DNA of 64,000 bases from Notospermus geniculatus. Its lineage: Eukaryota > Nemertea > Pilidiophora > Heteronemertea > Lineidae. This document shows, in pieces, positions 1-12,000 of this stretch. The first letter of the stretch is position 1. The number at the start of each line of letters is the position of its first letter. The position numbers were made by a program, and so were the translations under genes. A model generated the notes under the pieces. That model searched no databases and was not told the origin of the DNA. It saw only the letters and a list, made by a program, of their open reading frames with translations. Where the stretch lies: the NCBI GenBank assembly GCA_002633025.1, contig NMRB01000901.1, positions 178,383-242,382 of the forward strand, read 5' to 3'.

Positions 1-412
1 CGCAATGATCAGAATTCACTGGATGGAGTCGCTTCGATGTTATCGTGGCAAGATTGGCTACAGTGGGTCCTAGAATTTATCTAGGCAAACAGTCAGTGCT
101 GATTACCTGATTTGATAAACCTAGGAATTGCAGTAAATGAACGTCTCGGTAAGCAATCAAACAGGAAAGACTACAAGTATGTTTCAGTGAGACTGTGTAA
201 TAATATTACTTAGGCCCAAAAATATGTCTAGTATTCTTGGGAAAATAGGTTTTGGCTTGGCGAAATAACAACCGAAGTTAAGTGGCAAGAGAATTGCCCA
301 GCCATCTTTGTGACCTTTCTAGTTGAAAACCTATCCATGTATTGACCTTGTGGATGCATCAATCCGGAAAGAAGAACCAAAGTAGGAAGAAGTTTCTGTG
401 AGCTATGCAGGA
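1..412. other. Non-coding stretch, nothing recognised
   Basis: No open frame of useful length, no inverted-repeat element and no RNA gene could be seen here. It leads into the 63-bp tandem repeat. Confidence 0.5.
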
Positions 413-845
413 TTGGTCATAACTACAGAATGGGATTGAAAGAAGTTGGCATAACCTTCATTGTATTGTGTTTGGTCATAACTATAGAATGGGATTGAAA
501 GAAGTTGGCATAGCCTTCATTGATTGTATTGTATTTGTTCAAACTACAGAATGGGATTGATTGTATTGTGTTAGGTCATAACTACAGAATGGGATTGAAA
601 GAAGTTGGCATAGCCTTCATTGATTGTATTGTGTTTGGTCATAACTACTACAGAATGGGATTGAAAGAAGTTGGCATAGCCTTCATTGATTGTATTGTGT
701 TAGGTCATAACTACAGAATGGGATTGGAAGAAGTTGGCATAGCCTTCATTGATTGTATTGTGTCTGGTTATAACTACAGAATGGGATTAGAAGAAGTTTT
801 GGCATAGCCTTCATTGATTGTATTGTGTTTGGTCATAACTAAATA
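413..845. repeat. 63-bp tandem repeat, about 7 units
   Basis: Seven units start with GGTCATAACTACAGAATGGG and continue through GAAGTTGGCATAGCC. Unit starts near 415, 474, 574, 637, 703, 766 and 831 give a basic period of 63 bp, with one short first unit and two units altered by small indels. Because 63 is divisible by three, one + strand frame (520-807) stays open and reads as a 21-residue repeat (core HNYRMGLKEVGIAFIDC). There is no splice context or recognisable domain, so I treat the frame as a by-product of the period and not as a gene. Confidence 0.9.
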
Positions 846-1876
846 TGGGATTGCCTGTAAGGAAATGTCAGTGAACAATATTGAAGTGATCAAAGCAAAG
901 ATGAGTGGAATTTGTGTCCACTTGATATATCTATTTCAAAACTAACTCATTTAAAAACAATTACACATTGAATTTTATCTCCAAATATCAACCCACTGTG
1001 ACCTGGACTTGACACCTGTCAAGTGGTGTGTCAGACAAAGTTATCTATATGAATATTGGTGTTCCTTACAATGCATTTGTAATGATTTATATGAAGTGGC
1101 ATTTGTATCGAGTGTGTGGACAAGATAGTATCCACGCTCCAGACATTTTGGCAACATTTAAGTGGAAATGTTGAAGATCTAAAGGATTTTTTAGTACATA
1201 TCTAATTTTAGAGATAGTCCTTTTCTAAATAAACACGAATTACGATTTTGTGTTTGACACGGTAATGCACAGTGGCATTCTTTTGTGAGGTGTTCTGATC
1301 TATCCATGTTTTGTGAAATTTACATGGCTAGCCTTCAGGGTACTTGGAAGTATAATGGAAAAACAGAGTCACTGTGGATTGAGCTTATCTGTATTGTTTT
1401 CAAAACCCAGTAGCCATGTTTTCCTTGCTGGAGTGCTATAGAAAGGGAAACATCTTGCCCTACCCAAGATTGTCAGTCATCAATGGGCGCCGTGCAAGAA
1501 ACCGTCATCACCCTAATGAGACAGGTTGTGCATAATGGACAACAGCTCAAATTAATCCCGACTCATGCTGTGAGTGCCAGAAACCAATCAGTGTCAATGG
1601 TCTTTGTCTAATGATGGTCTTCAACAGCCTCTTGTGTGGGTAGCTAGGGTAAAGTGTGAACAAATCCTATCAAAAATGATTACCAGGAAAAACAACAGGA
1701 TTATCTGAAAGATATGTTTCAATTTTCTTTACCACAGCATGCCTTTGAATGAAAGGTACAATAGCTGCAGGGGTTTGTAAAGTTTATTAAAATCTGGAGA
1801 TACTAGAAAACTATAAAAACTAAATAGTCATTTTTAATGAAGAAGATTGAAGACTGAAGAGTGATTCAAGGTCCTC
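846..1876. other. Non-coding stretch, nothing recognised
   Basis: About 1 kb without a credible open frame, inverted-repeat element or tandem repeat. It is probably intronic or intergenic. Confidence 0.5.
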
Positions 1877-2089
1877 TCGAAGGAGCACGGTATTGGATCT
1901 CTAATGCGTTATTTGATTGCCGACATAGAGGGAGCCACCTAGAGGCAGCAACATGAACTACAAAAGTGCATTACGAAATGTACATAGTAAATCGGGTCAG
2001 TTCGCCGACAATGCAGTTAGTCCCTGGGTTGGAGAGTGGCGTGGTGGCGCCGGCTGCCGAGAAAAAGTGGCAATATCGTGGTCCTTTAA
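1877..2089. mobile_element. TTAA-type miniature element, family 5, copy 1
   Basis: The ends are AGGAGCACGGTAT (from 1881) and ATATCGTGGTCCT (to 2085), an imperfect terminal inverted repeat. The right flank is TTAA and the left flank is TCGA, a likely decayed TTAA. A second copy lies at 38281-38480 with TTAA on both sides, and a right half is at 49371-49447. The internal segment GTTAGTCCCTGGGTTGGAGA is shared by all three. The length of about 205 bp leaves no coding capacity. TTAA duplication is typical of Kolobok- or piggyBac-type transposases; which one mobilised it cannot be told from the ends. Confidence 0.75.
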
Positions 2090-3354
2090 CTCCACCACGC
2101 CACCACCACCTCGGGGTACCACTTGACTTCCAGACTGAGGTAACCATTGAAATCTCATGCCATATCATCTGAAATGTACAAACAATTGGTTCAGATAAAA
2201 ATATAGAGATAATGCAGGGAATGGGTGATGCGGCACTCAAGTGCAGCCACGGGGAGGGCCAAGTTTATCTGCAAGTTTTCTAGAGAAGATAGGAAGCAGG
2301 GTTTGGTAATACAGATGAAAGAAACTGCATCCTCAGGCGATGTTGTCTAATGGGGTATGATTGTTCTTATTATCTCCACTATAGTGCATGCACGTTGTTG
2401 TGAATTTCACCCTAACTTGAACAAATTGCAGTGTACTCAATTGGTATTCAATGTGTATGTTCTCTTGCTCTAGTATTGTGTTCTGAAATACCCGAGTCAC
2501 CAGTCCATGTGATTTTTATTTCAACACTGAGGTAATTGAATTAAGAGTGCACTGGCTAAGCAATGGTGGTAATTATACACAAGGTTTGGCTTGTGATCAT
2601 GTGTAATTCGATGAAATGGTCAAACTTGCTCGGGATTGTTCACTAAATGGACCTTTAATGTTATCAGGGAAGACAATGAATTCAAATTGGTAATTGCTGA
2701 CATCTTGGTTGCAATTAATGCTGACTTGAGATCTGTTTGCTGAAATCCATTATGAGTTCCTTTCATTCGCTTGCTCAGTGGCCCCCTACCAATTCACTGA
2801 AGAATAAAGATGGTGAACAGACATGACCGAAAAGTATCATTCTAATGATTTAAAGGCAGGTTTCCAAATCTCATTTTGCATATGACATCACAACAGGGTG
2901 TCTTCTCTGCCACTTTTTGTTTTAATGACTAAAAACTGGGGTTAAGTGAGGTCTTCATTTTGGTAAAAGTCAAGGGATGAGAAGCTTTTCAGTGCGACAC
3001 AGGGATCCTTCAGATAAAAGGTACCCTAAATGTTGCCATCAGGCACCTTTTGAAACCTGCAGGGGGTCTTTTTGATCGAACCAACTCCCTTGTAGTTACC
3101 ACTGAGAGGTCACAAAAAGGTGCCCTGTTTAGCAATATTGTGAAAGGAGAGCATGAGAAATGTGACTTGTTATCGTGGGTCAGCTAACTTCTATAGGACC
3201 TGTTAATAAAGTAATGGTTTCTCACTGTTGGTGCTAAGAAAGCAGATGGTTCGAAGATCCTTTGTTTCCTTGGCAAGTAACAAATGTTAAGCTCATTCTC
3301 AACACTCCTTCCATTCAAAGTTTGAGTCTTTTTGATAAAGAATTTAAGTCAGCC
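2090..3354. other. Non-coding stretch, nothing recognised
   Basis: No credible exon or structured element found. Short open frames here lack splice context and sequence character. Confidence 0.45.
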
Positions 3355-3547
3355 AAAGGGGCTGTTCATTTTTGTCACTTGAGGAATCTGAGTTGTGATC
3401 CTTGGGAAAATGGAAAAAGCTATGCCCTTGCAAATTGCAGGGATTATTTGTTGTGCTGTACATGATAATCACTGCAATTTGCAGCTTCATAGCTTTCTCC
3501 AGTTTCTGAACTTAATTCCTCAATTGACGAAAATTAACAGCCCCTTT
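3355..3547. mobile_element. Palindromic miniature element, family 6, copy 1
   Basis: The ends AAAGGGGCTGTTCATTTTTG and its near-complement (ending AACAGCCCCTTTT) enclose a further internal inverted repeat built on GCAAATTGCAG / CTGCAATTTGC, so almost the whole ~193 bp can fold on itself. A second copy is at 20720-20918. Open frames across it are by-products. No clear target duplication is visible. Confidence 0.75.
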
Positions 3548-5093
3548 TTACCAATGATTTTTATACTTAATTGAAAATGCTTTTATCATCTTTAAACCTG
3601 AGGATAGCATAAATACTAAATGATGTTGAGTATTGATCACTGATGGAAGAAAACTATGTGTAGTGAAGAAAAAAGTCCGTAGTAACATTCGTAGTAAACT
3701 CCGAGTAGTATTGCTTGAAGCTGCATTCTTTGTGTCTCTAATTGCAATTGACGGCATTAAAGTTCAGATTGTTGCTTTTTCCATTTGTGGACCCTGGAGC
3801 TAAAGTAGATTACAGAGCTAAAGTTATAAACATTTTTAAAAAGACAGAAATATGTAATTTTCAGTCAGGAATATATATCTCACTTTACTTTTGACATTTC
3901 CTTTTGGGACATTGCTTGAAATCTTTTTGTGGTTGATGGTTGCACTTACAGAAATGATGGATATGAAAGGTTGGTTTGGTTTCATTTATTCCTGATTGAA
4001 TTTCAAATGTTCAGATCACATGTAGGGTACTGCATATCCCACAGAGCTACCTCTCCCTTACCATCTTTGAAATTTACCCCTATATTCCCAAAACACTCTA
4101 CCCCCTGCATTGGAAACAAATTTGAGATGAGTTATGAGTCCCTTATTCTCAGGTCAGATTTAGAAACGAGTGACAAAAATTGAATTCATGATGAAAATTG
4201 GTTGGTTAGATTCACAATGCTTTGGTTTGGTAATCAGCCCCTTGGGAAACATAATGGCTTGTGTCAGGAAGGTGACAAGTGGAATGATGCAAGCTTCACA
4301 TGGTGTTGAAATCAGCTCAAAGACTTCCTCTCGTCTTAAAAAATGAGTTGGTGAACACTTCATACTCATCTGCATGTTTGAGACGGGATTTTGGAGCAAC
4401 GATGACACAGATATCTTTTCATTTGTTATCTGCTTGAATTCCTGTGCTGAATTCGTGTTGTGATTTTCTGCCGTCTGCTATCAAAATCGCTGACGAGATG
4501 CATTTCATGAGTTCATAGTTGGATGGACTTCATGTCCATTGTGGCATGTAATGATGTAGTTCGCACATTGTACCCTGTCTATTATTGACCATGGGGGAGT
4601 GAAGCGGAATGCATTGGGTCATTTAGGCTGCATATCTCAGTGAATTGGTTAGGTCCCATGAACTCTTGACAGATGTGAGTGTCTGGGAAGATTGGTGTCT
4701 TATGAAAACAAAGGACATCAAGCAGATCTTCTCCATGTCTTGGCATTCTTGGTGTTCCTTGATGATAGCGGCATTCATAAACTGTTGGAAATGAAGTGGA
4801 CAGAAGTAGTTTTTGAGAGGCCATTTGCAATTGATCGCTCGACTCAACAGTGGACATTTGGCCCCTAATCCAATTGTTGACCACGTTTGTGAGCATAGAG
4901 CCATTTATAATCCTATTAATTAGAGATATCAAAATGATGCTGTGAATCATTGTGTATGCTAGATTTTGATACGACTCCTTAGGGAGGAAGGCCATCATGA
5001 TCTTCTGATGACATCTGCCATGTATGATATGAGACTGGCTGGTAGTTGTGACTTCATACATACAGTTGTTGTGACTTCATACATACATACATA

Positions 5094-5371
5094 CAGTACG
5101 TTGCACAATTGACCTCCCTTCCGCGCTGCGCACCATCCGTGTACCACATGCAGCGTCATGTGTTTACCGTCCTCATATCTTCCGCGGATGTCGCGCGGCA
5201 CCGCGAAAGGCAGGCAGTGAAGACCTAACGTCATTCGCCCATGGTGCGCAGACGTCACGCAGAAGAGATGTGTGACGCACCCGTACCATACACAATGAAC
5301 TGAAGCGTACCTTCCACCTGACGTACGCGGAAGGTACGCGGATAAAGGTAGGTCAATTGTGCAACGTACTG
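5094..5371 (+). mobile_element. TA-type miniature element, family 1, copy 1
   Basis: The terminal inverted repeat is CAGTACGTTGCACAATTGAC at the left and its complement (GTCAATTGTGCAACGTACTG) at the right, directly flanked by TA on both sides. The interior is CpG-rich and itself imperfectly palindromic, and has no coding capacity. TA target duplication and ends beginning CAGT are the pattern of Tc1/mariner-mobilised miniature elements. Ten copies of 240-285 bp (longer where another element has inserted) occur in the window. This one is in duplicated segment I and is matched at the same place by the copy at 10317. Confidence 0.9.
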
Positions 5372-6618
5372 TAGGCTGAGGTGCATTTGTGAACAGGTTG
5401 ATTTGTTTTGCAGCTGCCACAATTTCAGTGATCAGGGTCCTGCCAGAAATTTTTTTGAGGGTACTAATTTCTTCAAAATCAGCAAAAACCCCATGAACTT
5501 AAAGAAAATGGTCCTTTTCCGTTCATTTGAGGGTACTAGCATATACCCTTAGTACCCTCTGGTGGAAATACTGGTGATGGCTGTGCGGTCTGCAGTCTCT
5601 CATGAAGTCAGACCTTTATCTTTTTATGGACAGGAGTGTGCACAAAAAAGTAGGCAGATGATAGCCTTGGAGCAATATATCGTGTTACCATCTTTTGAGC
5701 ATCCCACAGAGTTCTTACCACACTGCCCTGGTCCAGGGACAGCCTCACCCTGTCATTGTGACTGACAGAAATAGCATCATGCGGCCATAGTAAGGGCCAG
5801 GTTCCTGGCGGGCATGAAGAAAAGGGAACACTATAGGCCCTAATTATCCAATTGAGATTTTCCCAGGAACTGTGTAACATGAGATGAGGGTGTCAGGTTC
5901 CTCTCAGGGAACAAAGGAGGGTCTTTTATCTATTGTTGCTTTGGCCATTTGACAGATGGTGGTCCAGGTCCAGTAAGAGAACATCATTCTTGAATTATTT
6001 TGGCAAAGAATCATTCTGTTGTTGTGAGAATTAGTCACTTGAAGTTTTGAGGTTAGGTTCTGAATAGAATGGCCTAAAAAGTGGTTGCACGTCATCATCT
6101 CTGCTGGGAGATGGACTATAGCTAGACAAGTGTATGGGTATGGAATATAGATTGAGGAATGGCTACCAAAAGAACCTTCATCATTTGGTGGAACCTCTCT
6201 ATTAAGGACACCTTCAGGACTGGTAGTTGGTGTCTTTAATTGAGACGTATCTTGATTACAGAGGTCAAAGTGAATAGAAATGAGCAGTTTGAGACTGAAC
6301 GTCAGTTCACTCAGGATTTTGTGTTGAAAACGCCTTACCAAAAGGGTGGGCGAAACGTCCACAACTTTGTTGTAACCTTTGAGTGCCATCCAAAGAACTA
6401 CATACGTCAGTGTTCTTAATAGATAGGTGTCCTCCTGGCAGAGGTGTCCTCTTAGAGAGGTTCTGCTGTAATTCATGAAGACATTGGCCTCTTCAGCCTC
6501 CAGAACGTTGATTGAGGTTTGAGGTTGTTCGTGGTTCGTGCTTCAGCACACGGAGATTGATCAGCTAAGCTGAGCAATACGTGATCTGCAGAGAACTAGG
6601 GATGGTTTACTCTCAATA

Positions 6619-6862
6619 TAATGTATCACGACTTTATTGTTTACAGTCAATGTTTGTAAACATGGATGTTTACATTATGTTATTTTGGACTTTTGGGACA
6701 TGCCAACCCACCAAAATGAAAACTTTTGGAATCAACAAAATTTCTAGAGGGGCATGCCACCAATACTCACCAGAAAACGAAAGCCTTGACATAAACAAAC
6801 AAAATGTAAATAAACAATGAATTTCGTGGCCCACGAAAATATCCGTGATACATTATCTTTAA
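6619..6862. mobile_element. TTAA-type miniature element, family 4, copy 1 (left end trimmed)
   Basis: The ends are ATGTATCACG and CGTGATACATTATCT followed by TTAA. The interior holds TGTTTGTAAACATGG and a second AT-rich inverted repeat (TTGTTTACA / TAAACAATG). Duplicated segment I copy 2 has the uninterrupted site CTCAATATCTTTAATTG near 11841-11858. Comparing the two shows that the left TTAA and first element bases (a 10-base CTTTAAAGAT block) were lost from this copy after insertion, across a two-base AT microhomology. The intact relative is at 44331-44578. Confidence 0.8.
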
Positions 6863-8530
6863 TTGTTATTAAACTTTACTTAAACTTGACTCATGCACTA
6901 ATCTTGTCATTTTATTAAATGCAGCCTATCACACCTGATTAAGGGCAATCTCAAGCGAACACCTATGACTGAGGTCTACCACCGTCATTGGTGTTAAACC
7001 TTCATCATGACAATTCCGGTGAAAGGACATGAGTTTAATAACAACCGAAATGAAACCCGTGAGTCATTACCGTTCAGATAGGGCTTTCAGGTGTGCAAAA
7101 ACCTTGAGAGATATTGTTGATAATTATCCTAATTTTCTGGTAATTTTGTAAGGAATCCGCATAGCTTGCTGACAAAGAATCAAAGTGACTAATACTTGCT
7201 AATCAGCAGCATTTTGCTGCCCCAGACAGCCCCTTTCCATGTTTTGTTATTCAGTCTAAATAACTAGTTCTTGCTACCAGGACGTATTTAAAATACCGTA
7301 TTATTTTCTTATTAGAGTTTTTAGTTTCACTAAATGAGCAGCGTCGAGATATTCAGTTTCGTTGTTGACCATTCCCTGAAATATCTTTCTGTCTTGGTAA
7401 CAGCTATACTACAGTCATGACACCCACGCTTCTGTTTCCTTGACCATTGAATCCAGGCAAGAAGATTGAAGTTGTTGGAATAGGTCAGCTTTAATACAGG
7501 TCCTGTTATTGCTCAAGTTGTTGATGCCAAAAAATCTACCCTCACCATGCCTTAACAAATCAGTCCTTGGACTCGGACAGGCCAAGCAAGCATGCCTCAG
7601 CAACAGCCACAACCAAAATTGACACCTCCACCTAAAGCAGACAAAAAATCAAAATTTTCTGACGATTTTTACCATAAATGCAAGTTTATCTATCATTTTC
7701 TTATACCTAGGCCCCTTTACTTTTTGAGCCATTCTAAACAATTCACCAGGGTTTTGCTTTGAGAAACAGACCTGCATTTTTCCAAGAACAGAAGTCAGTC
7801 TGAAGCCAAATGTCCTGCTAAGGCAGAGCTAACAGATCTTCCTTTTGCAATGGAAGATTAGTTTATTAAGAATATCACTTCACTTTTAATACAAAAACTC
7901 AGGAAATTTCATTAAGCATCCATTAGAAATATCACATGAACATTCTTAATTAGAGTGCTCCAGTTATGAAATCAGACAAAGAAAGCTCAAAAGGACTAAA
8001 CTTAAGTGCTAATCATACGACATTAGAAATATCATGAATAGGCCAGCACATCCCAAGTAATTTTATGGACTTCATTACAAAGTGTGAGACACCGCCCATC
8101 TAATTAGCTTGATTAGATGTCTACAGATTACACAATGGCAGAAAAATCCATCCTAAAAAGTTTCTCACTTTTCACGAAAGTAATCAGATGTGCAGATAAT
8201 CAGTTGATAATTGCTCCTTGTCACTTTCTTTGATATTCCTAATACGCCGGCGACCAGCACGACACGATGTACATGCCCTTTTATTGCAAGAGGTTAAAAC
8301 ATATAATCTACCATATGGGGAAGAGTTTTGTTGGAGGTCCATGGAGACTCGGCTGTTTTTTTGATGCGGACAGAATTGCCAGTGGCAACTTGTCAGGGTG
8401 TTGTGGACTGATGAAAGAAGTATTAGATGACACTGCTTTTATCTGTCTGTATCTCATGCAAACAAGTCCCAAGTCCACTGTACATCATGCTGAACTGTTT
8501 CGTGGTCAAATACAAAGCACGGCGTCAAGT

Positions 8531-8531
8531 N
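8531..8531. other. Assembly gap marker (single N)
   Basis: A single unknown base ends duplicated segment I copy 1. Matching to copy 2 is perfect up to it and absent after it, so it probably marks a contig join of unstated size. Confidence 0.8.
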
Positions 8532-9000
8532 TCAAGTGAAGGTCTTCTCTATAGCCATACAATTACCAACAACCAAAATCAAAATTGCCACACTGCCAGT
8601 ACAACAACCATATTTCAGAGGTCCAGCTGGACCAAAAATAAGTGCAGCCAAAACAGGGTCTCGATCAACTGCTGATGGAGTACAACACTCCAAATGACAG
8701 ATATTCTTGGTCAAAAATAGGAAAAATAGTAGCCTGGCAGTGGCTGTATAAAAGGAGCCAACAGAATTTTATTTTACCCATTGGTGAAAGTGGAGCCCTA
8801 TATTTTTGCAAGGAACCTTTGTGTTACTAAAAACCACTCCCTGTGCTCATTCGCCCTTAAATGACATTTTCCCAAAAATTCTCCTGCCCATTTCATTATC
8901 ACCTGCCCTCAATAACAAGTTTTCACCTGAGCCACGAGGACCGTTATGGCGCCACAGCGGGGGTATAATTAGTGATTGCTCGCAATCACTGTATGTCTAG
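8532..9000. other. Spacer between the two copies of segment I
   Basis: About 470 bp of AT-rich DNA with short open frames on both strands and no recognisable product. It lies between the gap base and the start of copy 2. If the duplication is an allele artefact, this belongs immediately left of the copy 2 allele. Confidence 0.45.
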
Positions 9001-12000
9001 TTCCATTTGTGGACCCTGGAGCTAAAGTAGATTACAGAGCTAAAGTTATAAACATTTTTAAAAAGACAGAAATATGTAATTTTCAGTCAGGAATATACAT
9101 GTATATCTCATTTTACTTTTGACATTTGCTTTTGGGACACTGCTTGAAATCTTTTTGTGGTTGATGGTTGCACTTACAGAAATGATGGATATGAAAGGCT
9201 GGTTTGATTTCATTTATTCCTGATTGAATTTCAAATGTTCAGTACATCTAGGGTACTGTGTATCCGACAGAGCTATCTCCCTTACCATCTTTGAAAATTT
9301 ACCCCGATATTCCCAAAACACTCTACCCCCTGCATTGGAAACCAATTTGAGATGAGTTATGAATCCCTTATTCTCAGGTCAGATTTAGAAACTTGACAAA
9401 AACTGAATTCATGATGAAAATTGGTTGGTTAGATTCACAATGCTTTGGTTTGGTAATCAGCCCCTTGGGAAACATAATGACTTGTGTCAGGGAGGTGACA
9501 AGTGGAATGATGCAAGCTTCACATGTGGTGGTGTTGAAATCAGCTCAAAGATTTCCTCTCAAAAAAATGAGTTGGTGAACACTTCATACTCATCTGCATG
9601 TTTGAGATGGATCTTGGAGCAACGATGACACAGATACCTTTTCATTTGTTATCTGCTTGAATTCCTGAGCTGAATTCGTGTTGTGATTTTCTGCCGTCTG
9701 CTATCAAAATCGCTGACGAGATGCATTTCACGAGTTCATAGTTGGATGGACTTCATGTCCATTGTGGCATGTAATGATGTAGTTCGCACATTGTACCCTG
9801 TCTATTATTGACCATGGGGGAGTGAAGCGGAATGCATTGGGTCATTTAGGCTGCATATCTCAGTGAATTGGTTAGGTCCCATGAACTCTTGACAGATGTG
9901 AGTGTCTGGGAAGATTGGTGTCTTATGAAAACAAAGGACATCAAGCAGATCTTCTCCATGTCTTGGCATTCTTGGTGTTCCTTGATGATAGCGGCATTCA
10001 TAAACTGTTGGAAATGAAGTGGACAGAAGTAGTTTTTGAGTGGCCATTTGCAATTGATCGCTCGACTCAACAGTGGACATTTGGCCCCTAATCCAATTGT
10101 TGACCACTTCTGTGAGCACAGAGTCATTTATAATCCTATTAATTAGAGATATCAAAATGATGCTGTGAATCATTGTGTATGCTAGATTTTGATACGACTC
10201 CTTAGGGAGGAAGGCCATCATGATCTTCTGATGACATCTGCCATGTATGATATGAGACTGGCTGGTAGTTGTGACTTCATACATACAGTTGTTGTGACTT
10301 CATACATACATGCATACAGTACGTTGCACAATTGACCTCCCTTCCGCGCTGCGCACCATCTGTGTACCACATGCAGCGTCATGCGCGTACCGTCCTCATA
10401 TCTTCCACGGACGTCGCGCGCCGCCGCGAAAGGCATGCAGTGAAGATGTAACGTCATTCGCCCGTGGTGCACGGACGTCACGCAGAAGAGATGCGTGATG
10501 CACCCATACCATACGCAATGAACTGAAGCGTACCTTCCACGTGACGTACGCCGAAGGTACGCGGATAAAGGTAGGTCAATTGTGAAACGTACTGTAGGCC
10601 TACAGGCTGAGGTGCACTTGTGAACAGGTTGATTTGTTTTGTGGCTAGGCCACAATTTCAGTGATCAGGGTCTCTGCCAAAAATTTTTTTGAGGGTACTA
10701 ATTTCTTCAAAATCAGCAAAAACCCCATGAACTTAAAGAAAATGGCCCTTTTCTGTTCATTTGAGGGTACTAGCATAGTACTCTTAGTACCCTCTGGCGG
10801 AAATACTGGTGATGGCTGTGCGGTCTGCAGTCTCTCATGAAGTCAGACCTTTATCTTTTTATGGACAGGAGTTTGAACAAAAAAGTAGGCAGATGATAGC
10901 CTTGGAGCAATATATCGTGTTACCATCTTTTGAGCATCCCACAGAGTTCTTACCGCGGTGCCCTGGTCCAGGGACAGCCTCACCCTGTCATTGTGACTGA
11001 CAGAAATAGCATCATGCGGCCATAGTAAGGGCCAGGTTCCTGGCGGGCATGAAGAAAAGGGAACACTATAGGCCCTAATTATCCAATTGAGATTTTCCCA
11101 GGAACTGTGTAACATGAGATGAGGGTGTCAGGTTCCTCTCGGGGAACAAAGGAGGGTCTTTTATCTATTGTTGCTTTGGCCATTTGACAGATGGTGGTCC
11201 TGGTCCAGTAAGAGAACATCATTCTTGAATTATTTTGGCAAAGAATCATTCTGTTGTTGTGAGAATTAGTCACTTGAAGTTTTGAGGTTAGGTTTCTGAA
11301 TAGAATGGCCTAAAAAGTGGTTGCACATCATCATCTCTGCTGGGAGATGAACTATAGCTAGACAAGTGTATGGGTATGGAATATAGATTGAGAATGGCTA
11401 TACCAAAAGAACCTCCATCATATGGTGGAACCTCTCTATTAAGGACGCCTTCAGGACTGGGAGTTGGTGTCTTTAATTGAGAGGTATCTTGATTACAGAG
11501 GTCAAAATGAATAGAAATGAGCAGTTTGAGACTGAACGTTGGTTCACTCAGGATTTTGTGTTGAAAACGCCTTACCAAAAGGGTGGGCGAAACGTCCACA
11601 ACTTTGTTGTAACCTTTGAGTGCCATCCAAAGAACTACATATGTCAGTGTTCTTAATAGATAGTTGTCCTCCTGGCAGAGGTGTCCTCTTAGAGAGGTTC
11701 TGCTGTAATTTATGAAGACATTGGCCTGTTCAGCCTCCAGAATGTTGGTTGAGGTTTGAGGGTGTTCGTGCTTCAGCACATGGAGATTGATCAGCTAAGC
11801 TGAGCAATACGTGATCTGCAGAGAACTAGGGATGGTTTACTCTCAATATCTTTAATTGTTATTAAACTTTACTTAAACTTGACTCATGCACTAATCTTGT
11901 CATTTTATTAAATGCAGCATATCACACCTGATTAAGGGCAATCTCAAGCGAACACCTATGACTGAGGTCTACCACCGTCATTGGTGTTAAACCTTCATCA

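Larger units (their letters stand above)
3779..8530. repeat. Large duplicated segment I, copy 1
   Basis: This 4.75 kb stretch matches 9001-13527 in the same orientation with scattered substitutions and small indels. It begins at TTCCATTTGTGGACCCTGG and runs without interruption into the unknown base at 8531, exactly where the match to copy 2 (GGCGTCAAGT) is still perfect. Copy 1 carries a TTAA-type element at 6619-6858 that copy 2 lacks. Both copies carry the TA-type element of family 1. Open frames on the minus strand at 4582-5061 and 5904-6476 are either changed mainly at amino-acid-altering positions or broken between copies, so I do not call them genes. Most likely this is one allele of a region whose other allele follows. 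Confidence 0.85.

Noticed and set aside
4582-5061. 159-codon minus-strand frame, also open in the second copy (9805-10284)
   Set aside because: Most differences between the copies change amino acids and an overlapping frame is equally open. No domain, no splice context, and the C-terminal part of the frame family runs into transposon sequence.
5095-5420. Arginine- and cysteine-rich frames over each family 1 element
   Set aside because: They arise from the CpG-rich palindromic interior of the element and recur wherever it inserts, in both orientations.
5904-6476. 190-codon minus-strand frame
   Set aside because: Frame-shifted into two parts in the second copy (11079-11779). The sequence is low-quality as protein and has no recognisable domain.
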